NCBI RefSeq assembly: GCF_000716545.1 | Contig: NZ_JNWZ01000055.1 | Coordinates: 1 to 46,093, forward strand | Source: Kitasatospora phosalacinea | GTDB lineage: Bacteria > Actinomycetota > Actinomycetes > Streptomycetales > Streptomycetaceae | Length of the DNA: 46,093 nt | Direction: 5' to 3' | Shown here: positions 41,321 to 46,093 of the stretch, piece by piece | How the letters are laid out: every line of letters begins with the position of its first letter | How positions within the stretch are numbered: the first letter of the stretch is position 1 | Position numbers and translations under genes: made by a program | The notes under the pieces: generated by a model | The model's input: only the letters and a program-made list of their open reading frames with translations | Databases searched by the model: none | Told to the model about the DNA's origin: nothing

Positions 41321-42750
41321 CAGACCCGCTCCGCCGAATCCGCACCCGCCGCCGCTGCCGCCGCCGAAACCGGAGCCGCCCCCGCCGCCGCGTGCGCGAG
41401 CACCCGCCGCGCCGCCAGCTTCCCGGCCCGCACCGCCCCTTCGCTGCTCGGCCGCAGCATCACCCAGTCCCCGGCGTACTCGACCGCCCGGGTCGGCCGC
41501 TCCAGGAACGCGGCCCGCTCCCGGACGGCCGCCGGCGCGCCCTGCGGCAGCCCGAGCGGGAAGCGGTGCACCAGCGTCCGGACGGTCGCCTCCCGCAGCC
41601 CGGGCAGGAAGCGCTCGGCCTCCGCGCAGAGCACCTCCGCCACCCGCTCGTCGGGTTCGCCGAGCAGCCCGGGGGAGGCCCACGGCGAGGCGAACACGCT
41701 GACCAGCCCCTTGCCCTCGGGCGCCCGCCCGTCCGTCTTCAGGTGGTCGAGGATCAGCCCGGTGCACACCCGGCTCTCGCTCTCCGGCACCGACAGCGCG
41801 TAGCTCGGCGCCCCGGTCGGGCTGGGCAGCGGCCGGTCCAGCAGGCAGGCCGCCTTGAGCATCGGCGCGTACGTGCTGGCCTCCAGGTACGGCCGCTCCC
41901 CGTCCGGCAGGTCGTCCCCGCGCAGCCGCAGCGCCAGCGGCGCGGGCACCGCCAGCACCGCCTGCCGGGCCCGCACCCGCGCCCCGTCCGCGAACTCCAG
42001 CAGCACGCCCCCCGCGTCCTCCCGGACGGCGGACACCCGGCGGCCCAGCTCCACCGGCAGCCGCTCGGCGAGCCGGCGGGCCAGCGTGTCCATCCCGTCC
42101 CGGTAGGTCATCCAGCGCGCCCCGGCCCCGCCGACCGACAGCAGGGTGGCCACCATCGGGGCGACGGCCGAGCTGTCCGGCCGCCAGCCGAAGCAGTGGC
42201 TGGAGAGCGGCTGGAGCATCGCCGCGAGCAGTTCCTCCCGCCCGGCCGAGCCGGTGCAGAACTCGCTCAGCGTGGCGTCCCCGCTGGGCGCGGTCTCCGG
42301 CCGGTCCGGGTCGAACCCCCGCCAGGCGGTGGCGAGTTCGGCTGTGAAGCGCAGCCAGGCCCAGCGGCCCCGCCAGGACAGCCCGGCGCCGGTCAGCAGC
42401 CCTTTCGGGTGCCCGAGGTGGGCGTGCGCCCGCCCGTTCCGCCACAGCGCGAACCCGGGCTCGATCACCGGCACCTCGGACTCCGGCACGCCGACCGCCC
42501 GGATCAGCTCCCAGGTGGCCTCGTACCCGGCGCCGGCGATGGTCTCCGCGCCCTCGTCCAGCAGCCACCCGTCCACCCGGCTGGAGGCCATCCGCCCGCC
42601 GACCCGGTCCGCGCCCTCGTAGACCCGCACCGACCGTCCGGCCGCCGTCAGGTGGTGCGCGGCGGACAGCCCCGCGATCCCGGCCCCGACCACCGCGACG
42701 TCGACCTCGACCTCGCCGCCGACCTCGTCCACGTCCCACTCCCCACTCAC
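41320..42750 (-). CDS. FAD-dependent amine-oxidase/protoporphyrinogen-oxidase-like enzyme
   Basis: A 476-aa flavoprotein. VDVAVVGAGIAGLSAAHHL and VRVYEGADRVGGRMAS form the dinucleotide-binding and GGR motifs of the flavin amine oxidase superfamily; TYRDGMDTLARRLAERL matches the protoporphyrinogen-oxidase/phytoene-desaturase GGM region; VEYAGDWVML is the C-terminal FAD contact. It probably desaturates or aromatises a ring or oxidises an amine of the intermediate. GTG start with GGAGG at 9 bp. Confidence 0.9.
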   Translation of the reverse strand: MSGEWDVDEVGGEVEVDVAVVGAGIAGLSAAHHLTAAGRSVRVYEGADRVGGRMASSRVDGWLLDEGAETIAGAGYEATWELIRAVGVPESEVPVIEPGFALWRNGRAHAHLGHPKGLLTGAGLSWRGRWAWLRFTAELATAWRGFDPDRPETAPSGDATLSEFCTGSAGREELLAAMLQPLSSHCFGWRPDSSAVAPMVATLLSVGGAGARWMTYRDGMDTLARRLAERLPVELGRRVSAVREDAGGVLLEFADGARVRARQAVLAVPAPLALRLRGDDLPDGERPYLEASTYAPMLKAACLLDRPLPSPTGAPSYALSVPESESRVCTGLILDHLKTDGRAPEGKGLVSVFASPWASPGLLGEPDERVAEVLCAEAERFLPGLREATVRTLVHRFPLGLPQGAPAAVRERAAFLERPTRAVEYAGDWVMLRPSSEGAVRAGKLAARRVLAHAAAGAAPVSAAAAAAGADSAERV

Positions 42751-42777
42751 GTCAACCCACCTCCGCCGGGCCGCGGT

Positions 42778-44412
42778 TCACGTCCACAGCCCGGTGCCGA
42801 TCGGGGCGCTGCCGGCCAGCACCCGTTCCCGCAGCTCGTGCCGCCGGACCTTCCCGGTGGCCGTCCGCGGCACCTCGTCCCAGCCGACCACCAGCGGCTC
42901 GGCCAGCGGCGGCAGGTCGCGCACCGCGGCCCGCCAGCGCGCCGGGTCGAGCCCGTCGCCGGAGGTGACCAGCACCGGCTGCGGGCGGCCGTCGGCGACC
43001 GAGAGCAGCACGGCCTCCTCGACGTCCGGCAGCCGCTCGTGCAGCACGTCCTCGATCTCGACGCAGCTCATCCCGGGCACCATGTCGACCTCCCGGTCCA
43101 GTACCAGGATCCGGCCGTCGCGGGTCCTGGTGCCGAGGTCCCCGGTGTTGAACCAGCCGCCGTCGAGCTTGCGCCGCCAGCGCTCCGGCTCGTCCAGGTA
43201 GCCCAGGCACAGCGCGCCGGTGCGGGCGTGCAGCATCCCGGCCTGCCCGGGCCGCGCCGCCCGCCCGGGCCGCCGGGGGTCGGCGACCCTCACCCGCACC
43301 CACCCGGGCACCGGACGCCCCAGGTCGCGGGTGGTCGGGTGCCGCCCGCCGGCCGCGGCCAGCGCCCCGCGGGTGAGGAACCGGAAGCTCAGCGGCCCGG
43401 TCTCGCTCTGCCCCCAGCCCTGCATCCACAGCGGGCGCCGCCGCCGGGTGGCGTCCAGGAACGCCCGCACCGTCGGCGGGTGCATCGCGTCGAAGGTCGA
43501 GATGAACAGCCGCACGTCCCGGAACGGGTTCGAGCCCGCCGCCGAGCCCGCCAGCCGCTGCCAGCGCACGTAGCTGGACGGCAGCGCCTCCAGGACGGTC
43601 GGCGGGTGCTCGCGCAGCAGCGCGGCGGCCGTCGCCGGGTCCGGGTCGGGCAGCAGCACGACGGTCCTCGGCGCCCGCCAGAACGCGCTGACCGTCCAGG
43701 TCAGCGCCCGGCCGTGGGCGAAGGAGATGGCGCTGGCCACGGTGTCCCCGCGGCGCACCGACAGCACCGGCCAGGGCCGCGCCTCGAACGCGGACAGCCG
43801 CCGGATCAGCGTCCGGGTGGAGTGCACCACCAGCTTGGGGACGCCGGTGGTGCCCGAGGTGTGGATCACCGCCAGCGGCTCGTCCTCCCCGCGGGTGCGC
43901 ACCGCGGGCACCGGCCCGCCGCGCAGCTCGTCGACCGCCAGCGCGCCCTCGGCGGGCCCGTCCAGGCACACCGTCCGCCCGGCGAGCGCGGTCAGCTCCA
44001 CCCCGGCCGCCCGCGCCCCGTCCAGCACGTCCCGCTGGGTGACCAGCACGTCCGGCCGCAGCCGCCGCAGCAGCGCGCCCAGCCCGTCCGGCGGCACCCG
44101 GTCCGACAGCAGCGCCGGCACCGCCCCGATCCGGGCGGCCGCGCAGGCCAGCAGCACGTAGTCCCAGTGGTTGTGCTTGACCACCGCCACCGAGGAGCCG
44201 GGCCCGGCCCCGGCGGCCACCAGCCAGGCCGCGGTCTCCCGCACCAGCTCGGCCAGCGCGGCGGTGTCGTACGCGGTGCCGCGCTCCGGCGCCAGGTCCA
44301 GGGGGCGGCCCAACCTCACGTCCACCGAGGGGCGTTGCTCGGCCAGCGTGTCGAACAGCGGCCCCAGGTCGAGCGGCAGCCGGCGCAGCAGCGTCCCCGT
44401 CCCGCCGGTCAC
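42778..44412 (-). CDS. ANL-superfamily acyl-CoA synthetase/AMP ligase (2)
   Basis: A 544-aa protein with a complete motif set: VIHTSGTTGVPKLVVHS (A3), WGQSETG (A5), WFNTGDLGTRTRDGR (A7), MVPGMSCVEIEDVLHERL (A8) and RTATGKVRRHEL (A10 Lys). SSYVRWQRLAGSAAG and FISTFDAMHPPTVRAF resemble class I benzoate/fatty acid ligases that act without carrier domains. It should make an acyl-CoA for transfer, possibly by the CaiB protein or to an amine. GTG start overlaps the UbiA stop (GTGA). The frame stays open to 45513, but that extension is antisense-quality sequence across the UbiA gene and is not coding. Confidence 0.9.
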   Translation of the reverse strand: MTGGTGTLLRRLPLDLGPLFDTLAEQRPSVDVRLGRPLDLAPERGTAYDTAALAELVRETAAWLVAAGAGPGSSVAVVKHNHWDYVLLACAAARIGAVPALLSDRVPPDGLGALLRRLRPDVLVTQRDVLDGARAAGVELTALAGRTVCLDGPAEGALAVDELRGGPVPAVRTRGEDEPLAVIHTSGTTGVPKLVVHSTRTLIRRLSAFEARPWPVLSVRRGDTVASAISFAHGRALTWTVSAFWRAPRTVVLLPDPDPATAAALLREHPPTVLEALPSSYVRWQRLAGSAAGSNPFRDVRLFISTFDAMHPPTVRAFLDATRRRRPLWMQGWGQSETGPLSFRFLTRGALAAAGGRHPTTRDLGRPVPGWVRVRVADPRRPGRAARPGQAGMLHARTGALCLGYLDEPERWRRKLDGGWFNTGDLGTRTRDGRILVLDREVDMVPGMSCVEIEDVLHERLPDVEEAVLLSVADGRPQPVLVTSGDGLDPARWRAAVRDLPPLAEPLVVGWDEVPRTATGKVRRHELRERVLAGSAPIGTGLWT

Positions 44413-45380
44413 AGCCCACCGCCGAACACCACGAGCGCCAGGTCGGTGCCGACCAGCAGCGCGCAGCACACCCGGTGCAGCCGGATGCCCAGCCGGCGGG
44501 CGAGCAGGATCTCGCCCCGGACGAACCCGAGCACCCACTGCCTGGCCCGCAGCGCGATCACCGGCGCCATCACCAGCGGGAACCACCAGGGCGCGAACCC
44601 GGCCACCGCCGAGCCCACCAGCAGCACCGCCTCCAGCGCCGAACACCCGGCCACGAACGCCGCGTTGCCGCGCGGCGACAGCAGCACCGCGGCGGTCTTG
44701 CGCCCCACCGCCCGGTCGCCGGCGATGTCGTTGGTGTTGGAGTACACGCCGAACAGCAGCGGGCCCAGCCCGAACACCAGCGCCTGCACCACCGCGAAGC
44801 CGTCCGCCCGCCCGGTCAGCAGCCCGTACAGCGGCAGTACGAAGAACCAGCCGAGCGCGGCCAGGAAGACCTCCTGGAAGCCGTTGTAGCTGATCCGCAG
44901 CCACCAGGTGTACTGGAAGCCGAACACCGCCAGCGCCGCCGTCCCGGCCACCGCCCACCCGGGCCGGGCCGGCGCCGCCGCGAGGGCCGCCGCCCAGCAC
45001 AGCACGCACGCCGCGACGGTCGCCCACCCGAACCTGATCGCCTGCCGCTCCGTCAGCGTGCCCGCCACCAGCGGCTTGCGGGCCAGTCGCCGGGCCGGCG
45101 CGTCCGGCCCGTAGTTCACCGCGTCGCTGCCGTCCCGGTACCCGGTGACGTCGTCGAAGGTGCACATGGCCGCGCTCATCGCGACCTCGCCGCCCAGGAA
45201 CAGCACCAGCACCGCCAGGCTCGTCCCGGCCCCCGCCCCCGCCCCGGAGGCCAGCGCCAGCGCGGCCGCCAGCGGCACGCTCAGGTAGTAGTCCCAGATG
45301 TCGAGCTTGGCCAGCCTGGCGTACGCCCGCCAGGGGACGGGGGCCGCCTCGGCGGCAGCGGGAAGTGCGACGTGCTCCAC
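44409..45380 (-). CDS. UbiA-family aromatic prenyltransferase
   Basis: A 323-aa integral membrane protein with about eight to nine helices. The first Asp-rich motif is FDDVTGYRDG (D76, D77, D83) followed by RKPLVAGTLT; the second is YSNTNDIAGDRAVGRKT (D218, D222). This is the Mg-prenyl-diphosphate site of UbiA enzymes; the second motif is most like homogentisate/chlorophyll-synthase-type members. Lack of neighbouring ubiquinone or menaquinone genes suggests a secondary-metabolite substrate. It is the first gene of the leftward operon. GTG start with GAGAGGA about 11 bp upstream. Confidence 0.9.
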   Translation of the reverse strand: MEHVALPAAAEAAPVPWRAYARLAKLDIWDYYLSVPLAAALALASGAGAGAGTSLAVLVLFLGGEVAMSAAMCTFDDVTGYRDGSDAVNYGPDAPARRLARKPLVAGTLTERQAIRFGWATVAACVLCWAAALAAAPARPGWAVAGTAALAVFGFQYTWWLRISYNGFQEVFLAALGWFFVLPLYGLLTGRADGFAVVQALVFGLGPLLFGVYSNTNDIAGDRAVGRKTAAVLLSPRGNAAFVAGCSALEAVLLVGSAVAGFAPWWFPLVMAPVIALRARQWVLGFVRGEILLARRLGIRLHRVCCALLVGTDLALVVFGGGL

Positions 45381-45623
45381 GGGAAACGCAGTCCTCTCGA
45401 CAGCGGCCGCGACCCGGGACGCGACTGCCGCGGGGGGCCGGAGACAACGGGCCGACCGCGCTGACGGCGCGCCAATTCGTCACGAAGGACGAGAAGTCGG
45501 CGGTCGCCATCATGACATAGTGCGACCGTTCGGGCGCATTCCTGTGATCAATCGAAAAGCGGGCGATCGGCTGTTCCGCCGACCGCCCGTGCGATCATCC
45601 GATCGCATTTCCACCGGCATTCG
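45381..45623. promoter_or_regulatory. Intergenic region upstream of the UbiA operon
   Basis: No gene is supported in this 243-bp stretch. It must contain the promoter of the leftward UbiA operon. A frame beginning at 45513 that runs into UbiA out of frame lacks a ribosome site and homology. TATGTC-like and TTGATC-like hexamers occur near 45510-45550 but their spacing is wrong, so I do not place a promoter. Confidence 0.4.
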
Positions 45624-45929
45624 TCAGGCCGAGAAGCTCCCCGCCCCACCCGGCACGTGCGTGCCGTAGCCCGGCTGCACCGCCACCGACGGGCCCAGGC
45701 AGAACGGGTTCCCGTAGACCTTCACCGGACGGTCCGTCTGGTTCGTCAACACATGTGACAGGGAGGGGAGTTGATGGCACCCGACCGGATCGGTGTAGGT
45801 GTCCAGCGGCTGCGCCTCGGTCGAGAACACCACCACGTCGCCGACCGCCGCGCGCGGCGCCGCGGGAGCCGGGGCGGCCAGCGCGAGCACCGAGCCCGTC
45901 GCCATCAGGGAAACCAGAATCGCTCGCAC
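45624..45929 (-). CDS. Small secreted protein with one likely disulfide, 101 aa
   Basis: The start GTG has AAGGA 5 bp upstream and gives a compact signal peptide (VRAILVSLMATGSVLALA, then AAPAPAAPRA as the cleavage region). The mature part is beta-rich: GDVVVFSTEAQPLDTY, HVLTNQTDRPVKVYG and VAVQPGYGTHVPG, with two cysteines (DPVGCHQLP and NPFCLGP) that may pair. It resembles small secreted actinomycete proteins of unknown function. An upstream GTG at 45950 would add seven residues including a rare TTA leucine codon, and lacks a good ribosome site. Beyond it, 45930-46093 holds nothing I can support. Confidence 0.75.
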   Translation of the reverse strand: MRAILVSLMATGSVLALAAPAPAAPRAAVGDVVVFSTEAQPLDTYTDPVGCHQLPSLSHVLTNQTDRPVKVYGNPFCLGPSVAVQPGYGTHVPGGAGSFSA

Positions 45930-46093
45930 AATCATCCTTAATGAGCACACGATTCCCGCGTCCGTCGCGGGACCACCCCATCGCTACCGTGTGCACACCA
46001 TCGAACTCCAATCCCGCCCGCCGGATTCACCCGCCCGGCCGGAACCCGCCCCCGCCCGCCCCGCGCCACCCGCACCACCGCACGCCCCTCCAC

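Noticed and set aside
42778..45513. A 911-aa UbiA/AMP-ligase fusion on the minus strand
   Set aside because: The N-terminal 367 codons are in a different frame from the UbiA protein and lack domains; the ligase starts at the GTGA overlap at 44412.

Overview
This 46 kb window is a very GC-rich (roughly 73-75%) bacterial chromosome segment. Strong third-position G/C bias, GTG starts, GTGA gene overlaps, a GylR-type glycerol regulator, an F420-type flavin enzyme and calerythrin-like and serpin genes all point to a filamentous actinomycete, most likely Streptomycetaceae (Streptomyces or Kitasatospora). I saw no rRNA, tRNA, CRISPR array, transposase or phage gene.

Layout. (1) 1-7144 (+): three genes with the architecture of an SMC complex of the MukFEB / MksFEB / Wadjet JetABC type: a kleisin-like subunit cut by the window edge, a small winged-helix-like subunit and a 1516-aa coiled-coil ATPase. 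No nuclease (JetD/MksG) follows; the next gene is convergent. (2) 7227-11786 (-): a cellulose-synthase-like GT2 and a 950-aa acyltransferase / SGNH esterase / GH16 fusion, behind a DasR-like operator. (3) 12074-16735: ArsR regulator and divergent old yellow enzyme; MFS exporter, F420-type PPOX protein and a 48-aa ORF; an AraC regulator; a small membrane protein. (4) 16976-19862: gluconate regulator, kinase and permease. (5) 19939-24114 (-): glpD, glpK and the IclR regulator gylR, without glpF, with a perfect 21-bp palindrome between gylR and glpK. (6) 24220-28459: truncated methyltransferase, serpin, homocysteine S-methyltransferase, AhpD-like protein and a calerythrin-like EF-hand protein. 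(7) 28605-45380: an unrecognised biosynthetic cluster. (8) 45624-45929: a small secreted protein.

The biosynthetic region has three transcription units. A leftward operon (34590 to 28605) encodes two Gfo/Idh dehydrogenases, a xylose-isomerase-like TIM barrel, an M20 amidohydrolase, an Ldh2-type dehydrogenase and a small beta-rich protein. Two tandem DegT aminotransferases run rightward from the divergent promoter. A second leftward operon (45380 to 37187) encodes a UbiA prenyltransferase, two ANL adenylating enzymes, an FAD amine-oxidase-like enzyme, a SAM methyltransferase and a rearranged CaiB CoA-transferase. Together these suggest an amino-sugar or aminocyclitol-like moiety joined to an activated, possibly prenylated acid. 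No PKS, NRPS, carrier protein, regulator or exporter is visible, so the product is unknown.

The best candidates for something undescribed are the SMC system, which carries Asp-Asn where Walker B Asp-Glu is expected, and the aminotransferase/UbiA/ANL/CaiB cluster. Gene ends and spacers also repeatedly carry short tandem repeats with periods of 6, 9 or 12 bp. Strong inverted repeats separate most convergent transcripts and support the gene boundaries.
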